Below are positions 25,217 to 35,401 of a DNA stretch of 47,165 nucleotides, piece after piece. The DNA lies in NCBI GenBank assembly GCA_029212845.1, contig JARGPD010000004.1, positions 22,530 through 69,694 of the forward strand, in the 5' to 3' direction. Source of the stretch: Planctomycetota bacterium (GTDB lineage Bacteria; Planctomycetota; UBA1135; GCA-002686595). The notes under the pieces are model-generated. The model ran no database searches, was not told the origin of the DNA, and saw only the letters and a list, made by a program, of their open reading frames with translations. A program made the translations under genes and the position numbers. Position 1 is the first letter of the stretch. Each line of letters opens with the position of its first letter.

Positions 25217-26494
25217 TCACCGCCGCTCGTGGACGACGCGGCCGGTCTTGACGACGGCGCGGACGGGGTTGCGGCCGAGCTCGTAGGCCAGGTGGCGATG
25301 GTTGGGGACGTCGAGCACGAGCAGGTCGCAGTCCTTGCCGGGCTCGAGGCTGCCGAGGCGCTCGCCGCGGTTGAGCGACACGGCTGCGTTGAGCGTGCCG
25401 GCGGTCAGGACCTCGCCGGCGGTCATGTTCATGCGCAGGGCGCTCCAGGACAGCACCTCGGGCATCGACTGGGTGTAGCAGGAGCCCGGGTTGAAGTCGG
25501 TGGCGACCGCGGGCGCGAGTCCCATGTCGATCATGCGGCGGCCGGGCACCTCCTGGGTCTGGCGCAGGAAGAGCGCGACCAGGGGGCAGATCACCGGCAC
25601 CACACCGGCCTGGCCGAGAGCCTCGATGCCGCGGTCGGTGACGCACTCGAGGTGGTCGGCGGAGTCGGCCCCGAACTCGGCCGCTAGCTCGGCGCCGCCG
25701 AGGGGCGTCAGCTGGTCGACGTGCAGGCGCAGGCGGAAGCCGAGCTCCTTGGCCCGGGTCAGGATGCGGCGGCTGTCGTCGAGGCCGAAGACGTGGGTCT
25801 CGGTGAAGATGTCGCAGTACTCGGCCAGGCCCTCGTCGGCGACGCGCGGCAGCATCTCGTTGACCAGCAGGTCGACGTAGGCAGCGCGGTCGTCCCGGAA
25901 CTCCTCGGGGAACTCGTGGGCGCCGAGGAAGGTCGGCACCAGCTCGACGGGGTGCATGCGGTTGGCCTCGGCGATCACGCCCAGCATCTTGAGCTCGTCG
26001 TAGGTCGAGAGGCCGTAGCCGCTCTTGGCCTCGACCGTGGTCGTGCCCAGCTCGAGGAAGCGGTCGAGGCGCATGAGCAGCTGGGCCAGCAGCACCTCGG
26101 TCGAGCCCTCGCGCACGCCGCGCACGGTCGAGAGGATCCCGCCGCCGGCCAGGGAGATCTCGACGTAGGTGGCGCCCTTGGTGCGCATCTCGAACTCGTC
26201 CTCGCGGGTCGTGGCGAAGACCGGGTGGGTGTGGGCATCGACGAAGCCCGGCACGACGGTGCCGCCCTTGGCGTCGTACTCGACCTTGGGCTGGTAGATG
26301 CGGCGCAGGTCCGCGTCCGGACCGACCGCGACGACCTTGCCGCCGGTCGCCGCCACGCCCCAGCCAGCGCGCACCTGCAGCCGATCGAGCTCGCTGCCCC
26401 CGCGCGCCGTGCTGCCCAGGGGAGTGGCCAGCTCGGCCGCGCCGCTCACCAACAGATCGACCGGCTCCGGCCCCGCTCCTGACTTGTCGCTCAT
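25217..26494 (-). CDS. hutI: Imidazolonepropionase (histidine degradation)
   Basis: Hydrolyses 4-imidazolone-5-propionate to N-formimino-L-glutamate, the third step of histidine breakdown, in the cytoplasm. The 425-residue product is an amidohydrolase with VVPGFVDAHTHPVFATTR (metal-binding His pair), TTVEAKSGYGLS, LHVDQLTPLGG, SADHLEC and the late metal Asp in VATDFNPGSCYT, all typical of HutI. No other hut gene is in the window, so it is a stand-alone copy. TAGCCT ends 6 nt before the ATG, placing the transcription start on the ATG itself. A strong hairpin (26559-26589) separates it from the sigma-factor gene upstream. Confidence 0.95.
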   Translation of the reverse strand: MSDKSGAGPEPVDLLVSGAAELATPLGSTARGGSELDRLQVRAGWGVAATGGKVVAVGPDADLRRIYQPKVEYDAKGGTVVPGFVDAHTHPVFATTREDEFEMRTKGATYVEISLAGGGILSTVRGVREGSTEVLLAQLLMRLDRFLELGTTTVEAKSGYGLSTYDELKMLGVIAEANRMHPVELVPTFLGAHEFPEEFRDDRAAYVDLLVNEMLPRVADEGLAEYCDIFTETHVFGLDDSRRILTRAKELGFRLRLHVDQLTPLGGAELAAEFGADSADHLECVTDRGIEALGQAGVVPVICPLVALFLRQTQEVPGRRMIDMGLAPAVATDFNPGSCYTQSMPEVLSWSALRMNMTAGEVLTAGTLNAAVSLNRGERLGSLEPGKDCDLLVLDVPNHRHLAYELGRNPVRAVVKTGRVVHERR

Positions 26495-26500
26495 GCCCCG

Positions 26501-26506
26501 AGGCTA
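26501..26506 (-). promoter_or_regulatory. Candidate -10 element of hutI (leaderless)
   Basis: TAGCCT (in GTAGCCT) on the minus strand ends exactly 6 nt before the hutI ATG, so a start at the usual +7 position would coincide with the A of ATG. No -35 match is visible. Confidence 0.45.
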
Positions 26507-26558
26507 CGAAGTCCCCGGGCGGGATGAGCCCGGCTGGCGGACGAAACCAGCGAAAGAA

Positions 26559-26589
26559 CGCGCCCCGGGGGGACGATCCCCGGGGCGCG
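26559..26589 (-). terminator. Strong hairpin terminator after the sigma-factor gene
   Basis: A perfect 12-bp stem (26559-26570 with 26578-26589) around a 7-nt loop, about 60 nt past the sigma-factor stop codon. On the minus strand it is followed by TTCTTTC, so it looks like an intrinsic terminator that insulates hutI. Confidence 0.75.
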
Positions 26590-26649
26590 CTGCTTGCGAA
26601 CACCTGCGAGTCGGCCGGGTCTCCCCGGCATCCCTCGGGCACGACGAGC

Positions 26650-27471
26650 TCAGCTAGCGATCCGCTCCTCGCTGGGCGCAGCACCACCGGCGAAGCCGCG
26701 GGGCAGGACCCCCATCGAGCGGCGCATGTGGTTCACGAGGCGCTTGCGAGCGCGGAACAGGATCATCTTCATGTTCGAGGCGCGCACCTCGAGCACGGCG
26801 CCGGCCTCCCGGTACGACATGCCCTCGACCTCGACGAGGTCCATCGCATGGCGGTCGCGGTCGGAGAGCTCCTCGTAGGCGTCGGCGTAGTGCAGCAGCA
26901 TCAAGAGGTAGGCGCGGCGCAGGCCGGCGCGGTCCTCGATGCCCTGGACCAGGTGGGACGGACCCGGGCGCGGATCGGCGGGCTCCTGCAGGCCCTCGGG
27001 CATGTCCTCGAAGCGACGGGTCGGGCGCCTGGAGTAGGCGCGGCGGATCAGGTTGCCCGCGATCGTGCGGACCCAGACCCGGAAGGAGCCGTCGTGGTCC
27101 GGGCGGAAGCTCTGGTTGTACTTGTAGACGTTGATGAAGGTGTCCTGCAGCACCTCGAGCGGATCGACGCTGCCGTTGGAGCCGCGCAAGAGGCCCAGGA
27201 TCCAGTCGTGGACCGAGCCGCGGGCGAAGGCGTAGAGCGCCTCGAAGGCCTCCTTGTCACCGGTCGCCTGGAAGAGCGACATCAGCTCGGTGGCCAGGTG
27301 GTTCTCGAGCACCCGGCGCTCGTCGCCGGTCTCGTGGGCCAGGCGGGCGCCACGCTTGCGGAGCGCACGGACGACGGCCGGGTAGGGCGCGAGGCGCTCG
27401 AGCAGGTCCTTGGCGGACTCGGCCTCGGGGCGCTTGGGGAGCGAGCGGGGAGCAAGAGGTGTGGGTTGCAT
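26650..27471 (-). CDS. ECF-type RNA polymerase sigma factor
   Basis: A 273-residue sigma-70-family factor. Region 2 is visible as AFEALYAFARGSVHDWILG, PLEVLQDTFINVYKYNQSF and FRVWVRTIAGNLIRRAYSRR; region 4 as YEELSDRDRHAMDLVEVEGMSYREAGAVLEV plus the recognition helix around RASNMKMILFRARKRLVNHM (each quoted in part). Regions 1 and 3 are absent, as in ECF factors, but an N-terminal extension of about 55 basic residues and a C-terminal tail are unusual. No anti-sigma gene is adjacent, so control is unclear. It is divergent from the CorC-like gene across a 286-nt region with two inverted repeats. Target genes cannot be told from the sequence. Confidence 0.88.
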   Translation of the reverse strand: MQPTPLAPRSLPKRPEAESAKDLLERLAPYPAVVRALRKRGARLAHETGDERRVLENHLATELMSLFQATGDKEAFEALYAFARGSVHDWILGLLRGSNGSVDPLEVLQDTFINVYKYNQSFRPDHDGSFRVWVRTIAGNLIRRAYSRRPTRRFEDMPEGLQEPADPRPGPSHLVQGIEDRAGLRRAYLLMLLHYADAYEELSDRDRHAMDLVEVEGMSYREAGAVLEVRASNMKMILFRARKRLVNHMRRSMGVLPRGFAGGAAPSEERIAS

Positions 27472-27757
27472 GGCGGCCTAGAATCACCTTCCGTGCCAAG
27501 GTCTTCACGACCTTTCGCACACAGCTATAAAGCCCTGATCCTAAAGCCATTTACGGTCATCACGGAGCCGTCACCAGGGGCTGCCGCTCTCCCTCTTCGA
27601 AACGCAGTTGCCCCTGGTTGTGAAACAACCGCACAGCGCCCCCGAACGGCCTGAGCGAAGTCGCACAGGCTTCTGATCGGGAGGGCACAGGACCGGAAGG
27701 AGATGTCGTTTGGTGCGCCGAGCTGGTGACCGAAGGGCGGTAGAATGCTCGCCCGTC
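27472..27757. promoter_or_regulatory. Divergent control region between the sigma factor and CorC-like gene
   Basis: A 286-nt region, clearly less GC-rich than its surroundings. For the sigma gene TAGGAT lies at 27538-27543 (minus). For the CorC-like gene TAGAAT lies at 27741-27746 (plus), 11 nt before its GTG. Between them are a 9-bp inverted repeat ACCAGGGGC/GCCCCTGGT (27573-27581 and 27610-27618) and a perfect dyad GGTTGT-GAA-ACAACC (27616-27630) that could bind a regulator. No gene is seen. Confidence 0.45.
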
Positions 27758-29116
27758 GTGAACGCCTCGATCCCATTCGCCCCCCTACTCCTTTCCGCAG
27801 GGGAGGCCGCCCTCACCTGGGGCGCTTGCGTGGCCTCCCTCGGAGCTGCTGCCCTGGCCGCGTCCCTGGGCGAAGCCCTCGAGCACTGCTCCCCGACCCA
27901 TGTGCTCGAGGAGCTCGAGGAGCGGGAGGGCCCCGCGGCCGCCCGCCGGCGGACCGCCCTGGAGCGCATCCTGCCCCACGGCGAGCGCCTCACCACCCTG
28001 GCCGGCACCCTCGAGGTGCTCACTAGCCTGGCCTTCATCGGCCTGCTCTTCCGCGCGGCCGGCCTCGACCGCCTCGAGGCTACGCCCCTTTGGACCGGTC
28101 CTGTCCTCGCTGCGGCGATCGCGGTCGTCCCGATCCTGCTGATGGCCACCCGGCTCTTGCCCCCCGCCATCGTGCGCAGCCACGGCGAGCGCCTCCTGGT
28201 GGCGACCCTGCCCATCTTCTGGGGCCTCGACCGCCTGCTGCTCCCGATCGTCTGGCCGCTCGACCTCCTGCGCCGCGCCGTCCTGCGCCTCTTCGGCCTC
28301 GAGTCCGAGGAGCAGGCCACCCGCATCCTCGTCGAGGACCTGCGCGAGGTCATCGAAGAGGCCGACCTCGATGGCACCCTGCCCGAGTCCGGCCTCGAGC
28401 TGATCGAGAACGTGATGGACTTCCACGACGTCGACGTGGCCGCCGTCATGACCCCGCGCACCGAGATCTCAGCCCTCGACGTCGAGGCCAGCCTGCGCGA
28501 CGTGATGGACCTGATCGTCTCCAAGGGCCACAGCCGCATCCCCGTCTACGAGGACAGCCTCGACTCGGTGATCGGCTGGATCTCCGCGCGCGACGTCATC
28601 CGGGCCACCGGCGAGGGCGTGCCCGAGGAGCTGCGGCTCGGGGACCACCTGCGCCCGGCGGTCTTCGTCCCCGAGACCAAGCTCGTGCCCGTGCTGCTCG
28701 AGGAGTTCCGCTCCGAGCGCTTCAAGCTGGCGATCGTGCTGGACGAGTACGGCGGCACCGCCGGGCTGGTCACCCTCGGCGACGTGCTCGAGGAGATCGT
28801 CGGCGAGATGCACGACGAGTACGACCGCGAAGAGGAAGCCACCGTGCACCGCCTGGGGCCGAACCTGTTCGAGGTCCCCGCCGGCGAGCACGTCAGCGAG
28901 GTCAACGAGGCCCTCGACATCGAGCTCCCTGAGGAAGAGGACTACGAGACCCTGGCCGGCTTCGTCCTGGCCCAGCTCGGACGCTTCCCCAACGTCGGCG
29001 AGTCCTTCGAGCGCAGCGGGGTCACGTTCGAGGTCACCGAGGCCACCGACCGGCGCGTGCTGTCGGTGCGCATCCAGCTCGAGCAGCCCCTCGTGTCCGA
29101 CGAGCCTGCGGCCTGA
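27758..29116 (+). CDS. CorC/HlyC-family CBS-domain membrane protein
   Basis: A 452-residue protein of the CNNM/CorC family, linked in the family to Mg2+/Co2+ transport or efflux. The N-terminal part has hydrophobic helices (LTSLAFIGLLFRAAG, VLAAAIAVVPILLMATRLL). Two CBS domains follow: VMTPRTEISALDVEAS...SRIPVYEDSLDSVIGWI and KLAIVLDEYGGTAGLVTLGDVLEEIVGEM (in part), then a CorC_HlyC C-terminal domain (NLFEVPAGEHVSEVNEAL). The start is GTG at 27758 (VNASIPFAP); the upstream frame is not convincing and TAGAAT sits 11 nt before this GTG. First gene of an apparent operon with recO 8 nt downstream. Confidence 0.85.
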   Translation: MNASIPFAPLLLSAGEAALTWGACVASLGAAALAASLGEALEHCSPTHVLEELEEREGPAAARRRTALERILPHGERLTTLAGTLEVLTSLAFIGLLFRAAGLDRLEATPLWTGPVLAAAIAVVPILLMATRLLPPAIVRSHGERLLVATLPIFWGLDRLLLPIVWPLDLLRRAVLRLFGLESEEQATRILVEDLREVIEEADLDGTLPESGLELIENVMDFHDVDVAAVMTPRTEISALDVEASLRDVMDLIVSKGHSRIPVYEDSLDSVIGWISARDVIRATGEGVPEELRLGDHLRPAVFVPETKLVPVLLEEFRSERFKLAIVLDEYGGTAGLVTLGDVLEEIVGEMHDEYDREEEATVHRLGPNLFEVPAGEHVSEVNEALDIELPEEEDYETLAGFVLAQLGRFPNVGESFERSGVTFEVTEATDRRVLSVRIQLEQPLVSDEPAA

Positions 29117-29124
29117 GGCAGGCT

Positions 29125-29898
29125 GTGCCGAGCTTCAAGGACCAGGCCCTCGTCCTGCGCCGCTTCCCCTTCGGCGAGTCCTCCCTGGTGATCCACACCC
29201 TCACCCGCGAGGGACGCCGCGTGCACCTGGTGGCCCGCGGTGCCCACCGCGCCAAGTCGCGCTACTCGGGCCTTTTGGACCTGTTCGACACGCTCGAGCT
29301 CGAGTGGAGCACCTCGAGCGGCCAGACCGGCGGGCTCGGCGAGCTGCGCGGCGGCCAGCTGGTGACGCGGCGCCGCAGCCTGACCCGCGACCTGCTGCGC
29401 TACCGGGCCGCGCTCGCTGGTCTAGAGCTGGCCGGTCGGGCCGCCCGCGAGGAGGCCGCTGAGCCGGGCCTCTTCCGCGTGGTCGAGGGCCTGCTCGACC
29501 ACCTCGATGATCCCGCCCGCCGGCCCCAGGTCGAGCTCCTGGCCTTCGACCTCGAGCTGCTGGAGCTGCTCGGACTGGCGCCGTCCCTGACCCTCTGCGC
29601 CTCCTGCGGCGGCCCTGCTCCCGAGGTCCAGCCGGGCCGCGCGGCCTTCTCAGCGGGCCGTGGCGGACGCCTGTGCCGAAAGTGCGCGGGCGAGGCGCGC
29701 GACGACGGGGCCCGAGTCGGTACCCTACGCACCGACGTCCTGACCTCGGCCGCGCTCCTCAAGGAGCGCACCGCGGCCGAGCGGCTGACCCTCCCGCCCC
29801 CACCGGACGGACTCCTGTCCAGCCTGTTCGAGTTCGTCGACCGCTTCCTCGAGTTCCACCTCGAAACCCGCCTGCGCACCCGCCCCGTCAGCCCATGA
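29125..29898 (+). CDS. recO: DNA repair protein RecO
   Basis: Recombination mediator that helps RecR load RecA on SSB-coated DNA. The 257-residue product has the N-terminal OB-fold pattern DQALVLRRFPFGESSLVIH followed by LVARGAHRAKSRYSG, and a C-terminal zinc-type motif CASCGGPAPEVQ...CRKC. Length is normal (about 240-260). The start is GTG at 29125, with GAGG overlapping the previous stop. Its stop overlaps the start of the BamD-like lipoprotein as ATGA. Confidence 0.88.
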   Translation: MPSFKDQALVLRRFPFGESSLVIHTLTREGRRVHLVARGAHRAKSRYSGLLDLFDTLELEWSTSSGQTGGLGELRGGQLVTRRRSLTRDLLRYRAALAGLELAGRAAREEAAEPGLFRVVEGLLDHLDDPARRPQVELLAFDLELLELLGLAPSLTLCASCGGPAPEVQPGRAAFSAGRGGRLCRKCAGEARDDGARVGTLRTDVLTSAALLKERTAAERLTLPPPPDGLLSSLFEFVDRFLEFHLETRLRTRPVSP

Positions 29899-31040
29899 TC
29901 CGCCGCGCCCTCCTGGCATTCGCCCTGCTCGCGACGAGCTGCGTCACGACGACCTACACCGGTCACTCCTTCGACGAAGCCTTCGATCGGGAGACCGCGC
30001 CCGCCCACATCGAGTCGGCCCGCGCCGAGATCGAGTCCGGCCAGACCGAGATCGCCCTCGACCGGCTGATCCGCCTGCACCAGACGCCGTCGATCGCGCC
30101 CGTGGACCGCAAGGTCGCCGGCGACCTGCTCAACACCACCTGCGTCACCCTGATCTCCGAGCTCAAGGACGCGGGCCAGGCCAGCCGCCTCAAGCGCATC
30201 TTCAAGCTCGAGGTGCCCCCGCGCCTTAGGATCGAGGCCGGCATCGCGGCCGCCCAGGCCTACCTCGACGACGAGGAGCGCGTGAAGTGCTTCCGCCAGG
30301 TGCGCGCGGTCGAGGACGCCTTCCCGATGCACCACCTGCGCATGCAGGCCGGCGATCTGCTGCTGCAGACCGGGCTGTCCCTCGCCACCGACGACTCGCG
30401 CTGGTTCCTGTTCTTCTCGCCGGCCCGCGACCGGGCCCTCGAGGTGCTGGACTACCTGGTGCTGCACTACCCCTTCCACCCCGGCTGCGACCTGGCCTAC
30501 CAGGCCCTCGGCGAGCTGTACGAGGCCGCCGACTGGGACTACCGCGCGATCGCACGCTACGAGGACCTGGTCGCCTACCACCCGAACAGCGTGCTGGCAC
30601 CCGTCGCCGAGGCGCGCGTGCCGCTGCTGCGCCTGGCCCAGATGGATCGCAGCGACTACGACCGCCACGAGGTCCTGCGCGCCCGCGAGGAGGCCGCCTC
30701 CTGGCTCAATCGCTACCCCGACCACGAGCTAGCCGGCGAGGTCGCCGGGCTCGTCACCGAGGCCTCGCGGCGGCTGGTCGAGAACGACCTGGACGTCGCG
30801 CGCTTCTACCTGCGCGTCGACGAGGCCTTCGGCGCGCGCTTGCACGCCGAGCGCGCCCGCGAGGAAGCCGGGATCCAGGGCCTCGAGGAGCTGGGCCTGG
30901 ATGCGGTCGGCCTGCTCGAGCGCGCCACGGCCCTCGAGGGCCAGGCCAGCGCCAAGGTCGAGGACGAAGGCGAGGTGCTCGACCCGACCAACGATCCGAT
31001 GCTCAACGAACCGATCCCCGGCGAGGTCGACGCGGGATGA
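29895..31040 (+). CDS. BamD-like tetratricopeptide lipoprotein
   Basis: A 381-residue lipoprotein (signal MIRRALLAFALLATSC, Cys16 lipobox). The mature part is helical with TPR-like repeats: EIESGQTEIALDRLIRLH, ALEVLDYLVLHYPFHPGCDLAYQALGEL, ADWDYRAIARYEDLVAYHPNS (in part). The pattern of tyrosine-rich repeats with HP-turns resembles BamD/YfiO, part of the outer-membrane protein assembly machine, but it is longer than typical BamD (about 245). It may instead be another TPR lipoprotein. The gene overlaps recO and the LptE-like gene by 4 nt on either side, so it is in an envelope-biogenesis operon. Confidence 0.65.
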   Translation: MIRRALLAFALLATSCVTTTYTGHSFDEAFDRETAPAHIESARAEIESGQTEIALDRLIRLHQTPSIAPVDRKVAGDLLNTTCVTLISELKDAGQASRLKRIFKLEVPPRLRIEAGIAAAQAYLDDEERVKCFRQVRAVEDAFPMHHLRMQAGDLLLQTGLSLATDDSRWFLFFSPARDRALEVLDYLVLHYPFHPGCDLAYQALGELYEAADWDYRAIARYEDLVAYHPNSVLAPVAEARVPLLRLAQMDRSDYDRHEVLRAREEAASWLNRYPDHELAGEVAGLVTEASRRLVENDLDVARFYLRVDEAFGARLHAERAREEAGIQGLEELGLDAVGLLERATALEGQASAKVEDEGEVLDPTNDPMLNEPIPGEVDAG

Positions 31041-31612
31041 GGCTCACCACCCTCCTTGCGCCGCTCGCCCTCCTCTTGGTGGGCTGTGGCTGGCACGCGG
31101 GCTACCTGGCGCCCCCCGGGGCCCCGGATGCCAGCACGATCGGTGTCGAGCTGTTCGGCAACGACAGCCCCGAGCCTGGCCTCGAGGCCGACCTGGCCCC
31201 CTTCCTCTCGCGCGCGCTCGTGGACTTCGTCGGCCTGGACCTCGACGACCCGCGCCGGGCGGACCTCGTCATCCGCGGGACGATCCTGGACTTCCGCCGC
31301 CGTGGCGGAGTCCGCAGCGAGGAGAACGAGCTGCTCGAGGGATCCACGCGCATCGAGGTCGTCGCGGAGCTCGTGCGAGCGTCCGACGGTGAGGTCCTGT
31401 CCACGGCCACGACCGGGCTCTGGGCCGACTGGGCCATCGGTGGCCCAGGCCTCACTGGCCCGGGGCTCGGGGAGGACATGGCCCGAACCCGGCTCTTCGC
31501 CAACCTCGCCGACCGGTTGGTGCTCGACCTGTTCGCGGGATCGTCCGAAGAGAGCCCAGAGGCCGAGGACAGCGCTCCGAACGTGCCCGCCGAGCCCACT
31601 CCGCCCCAGTAA
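31037..31612 (+). CDS. lptE: LptE-like LPS-assembly lipoprotein
   Basis: A 191-residue lipoprotein (LAPLALLLVGCGWHAGY; Cys17). The mature part follows the LptE pattern: short beta strands IGVELFGNDSPEPGLEADL, ADLVIRGTILDFRRRG, TRIEVVAELVRASDGEV and a final helix ARTRLFANLADRLVLDLF. In the family LptE plugs the LptD barrel and delivers lipopolysaccharide to the outer leaflet. LptD itself is not in the window. Its ATG overlaps the BamD-like stop (ATGA). The C-terminal 22 residues are acidic and Pro-rich. Confidence 0.7.
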   Translation: MRLTTLLAPLALLLVGCGWHAGYLAPPGAPDASTIGVELFGNDSPEPGLEADLAPFLSRALVDFVGLDLDDPRRADLVIRGTILDFRRRGGVRSEENELLEGSTRIEVVAELVRASDGEVLSTATTGLWADWAIGGPGLTGPGLGEDMARTRLFANLADRLVLDLFAGSSEESPEAEDSAPNVPAEPTPPQ

Positions 31613-31702
31613 GTCCCCAGAAAGCTACGCCCTGGCATCCATCGATCTTGTGCCAGCAGCGTACTAGAGGCGCACCTCGCACAAACCGAGGACCGATCCA
31701 GG

Positions 31703-31736
31703 TAGGATACGCAGTCCGGAGCGCTCCCCGCTCCGG
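31703..31736 (+). promoter_or_regulatory. ftsH -10 element and 5' hairpin
   Basis: TAGGAT (31703-31708, in GTAGGAT) is a candidate -10. Transcription would start near 31715, directly at a perfect stem CCGGAGC (31716-31722) / GCTCCGG (31730-31736) with a 7-nt loop. The ftsH ATG follows 11 nt later, so the mRNA would begin with a hairpin. Confidence 0.45.
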
Positions 31737-31747
31737 CGCCCGAAGCC

Positions 31748-34129
<2,382 letters not shown>

Positions 34130-34146
34130 CGGATCGGCCTCGGCCC

Positions 34147-34980
34147 TTGGCTCACCGCCCCACCTACCTCGATCCCCATGACGGCCCGCTCGTCATGGGG
34201 ATCTTGAATGCCACCCCGGACAGCTTCTCCGACGGTGGGCGCTTCCACGGCGCCGATGCGGCCATCGCCCACGGCCGAGCCATGGCCCGCGATGGTGCCC
34301 ACTGGATCGACGTTGGCGGCGAGTCCACGCGCCCGGGCGCGCCCGAGGTCAGCGTCGACGAGGAGTGCCAGCGCGTCGTGCCCGTGGTCCGCGCGCTGGC
34401 CGCCGAGGGTCTCGCGGTCAGCATCGACACCCGCAAGGCGTCCGTCGCGGCCGAGGCCCTCGCCGCGGGCGCCACGATGGTCAACGACGTGTCCGGCGGG
34501 CGCTTCGACCCGCGCATCCTCGAGGTCGCCGCCGAGGCCGGGGCCTGGTACTGCGCCATGCACAGCCGTGGGACCCCGGCCGACATGCAGGCCCACGCGA
34601 GCTACGGCGAGGTGCTCGCCGAGGTCCGTGCCGAGCTGGCCGCGTGCCTGGCCGCGGCCCGGGCTGCGGGGCTGGCCCGAACGCGACTCCTCGCCGACCC
34701 CGGCATCGGCTTCGCCAAGCGCGCCGAGCACAGCCTCGAGCTGCTCGCCAACCTCGACGGGCTGCACGACCTGGGTGTGCCGCTGCTCGTCGGCGTCTCG
34801 CGCAAGTCGATGATCGGCGCGCTCACCGGACGCGAGGCCGCCACCGAGCGCCTCGCCGGCAGCCTCGCCGCCCTGACCGCAGCCGTGCTAGCCGGCGCCG
34901 CGATCCTCCGCGTCCACGACGTCCCCGAGAGCGTCGACGCCCTCCAGGTCGCCGACGCCATCCGCCGCACCCGCGGCTAG
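34147..34980 (+). CDS. folP: Dihydropteroate synthase
   Basis: Condenses 6-hydroxymethyl-7,8-dihydropterin pyrophosphate with p-aminobenzoate in folate synthesis; cytoplasmic TIM barrel. The 277-residue product has MGILNATPDSFSDGGRF near the N-terminus, DVGGESTRPGA, SIDTRKASVAAEAL, MVNDVSGG, DPGIGFAKRAEHS and GVSRKSMIGALTG, all signature blocks. The start is set at TTG 34147 because the first internal ATG would remove strand 1; no strong Shine-Dalgarno site is seen. Probably transcribed with ftsH. Confidence 0.94.
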   Translation: MAHRPTYLDPHDGPLVMGILNATPDSFSDGGRFHGADAAIAHGRAMARDGAHWIDVGGESTRPGAPEVSVDEECQRVVPVVRALAAEGLAVSIDTRKASVAAEALAAGATMVNDVSGGRFDPRILEVAAEAGAWYCAMHSRGTPADMQAHASYGEVLAEVRAELAACLAAARAAGLARTRLLADPGIGFAKRAEHSLELLANLDGLHDLGVPLLVGVSRKSMIGALTGREAATERLAGSLAALTAAVLAGAAILRVHDVPESVDALQVADAIRRTRG

Positions 34981-35159
34981 GACCCCCGCTCCGGTCGTCC
35001 CCCGATCGCCTGCCGATCGCCTGCCACCAGCCACAACGCGTCGACCAGAGCAAGGCACACGGGCCACGGCGGGCGGGCGCGGCGGGCTACTGAAGCCGCC
35101 AGGGGCTGGGGTACCGGGGCGGGGGGATGGCGGAGGAGGACTCACCCTTTGGGTGCCCG

Positions 35160-35229
35160 GCTGCTGGTCTCGCTGGCCGGCCGACGCCAAGAGGCATGCA
35201 GAGCCCTTGCGGCCGGCGAGACCAGCAGC
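35160..35229. repeat. 20-bp inverted repeat with 30-nt loop
   Basis: The arm GCTGCTGGTCTCGC (35160-35173) is repeated inverted at 35216-35229. Beyond one T-G wobble the pairing continues for five more pairs, giving 20 pairs in all (35160-35179 with 35210-35229). It could form a long RNA hairpin, a terminator for ftsH-folP without T-tract, or be the remains of a small mobile element. Confidence 0.85.
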
Positions 35230-35287
35230 ATGGTGTGCGACACCGTGCCGTCGATCGCAGCATGGTGTGCGACACCGTGCCGTCGAT
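35225..35287. repeat. Tandem duplication of a 32-bp unit containing a dyad
   Basis: Two head-to-tail copies (35225-35256 and 35257-35287) are identical over 31 bases. Each contains the perfect dyad GGTGT-GCG-ACACC flanked by CAT/GTG, which extends it to near-palindrome. The first copy overlaps the right arm of the inverted repeat. Confidence 0.9.
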
Positions 35288-35342
35288 GGAGCTTCGGTTG
35301 CGTTGGAGCCTCGGGTCGCAGCTCGCCTCACCTGGGAGCCAC

Positions 35343-35379
35343 GTTGTTGGGTGATCGGAACCTCGTTGTTAGGTGAGCG
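35343..35379 (+). promoter_or_regulatory. Two operator-like direct repeats upstream of cdaA
   Basis: GTTGTTGGGTGATCG (35343-35357) and GTTGTTAGGTGAGCG (35365-35379) differ at two of 15 positions and begin 22 bp apart, about two helical turns. The second ends 16 nt before the candidate -10, so it occupies the -35 position. A regulator binding in tandem is plausible. Confidence 0.5.
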
Positions 35380-35395
35380 TGGCGCCCGATGGGTG

Positions 35396-35401
35396 TATCC
35401 T
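35396..35401 (+). promoter_or_regulatory. Candidate -10 element of the cdaA fusion
   Basis: TATCCT (in GTATCCT) ends 24 nt before the ATG at 35426. No clear -35 hexamer exists; the operator-like repeat lies in its place, which could indicate activator dependence. Confidence 0.4.

Noticed and set aside
35225-35287. CRISPR array
   Set aside because: Two copies sit head-to-tail with no spacers and there are no cas genes.
35127-35376. Short open frames in the folP-cdaA gap
   Set aside because: They run through the inverted and tandem repeats, lack ribosome sites or TANNNT elements at suitable places, and show no coding character.
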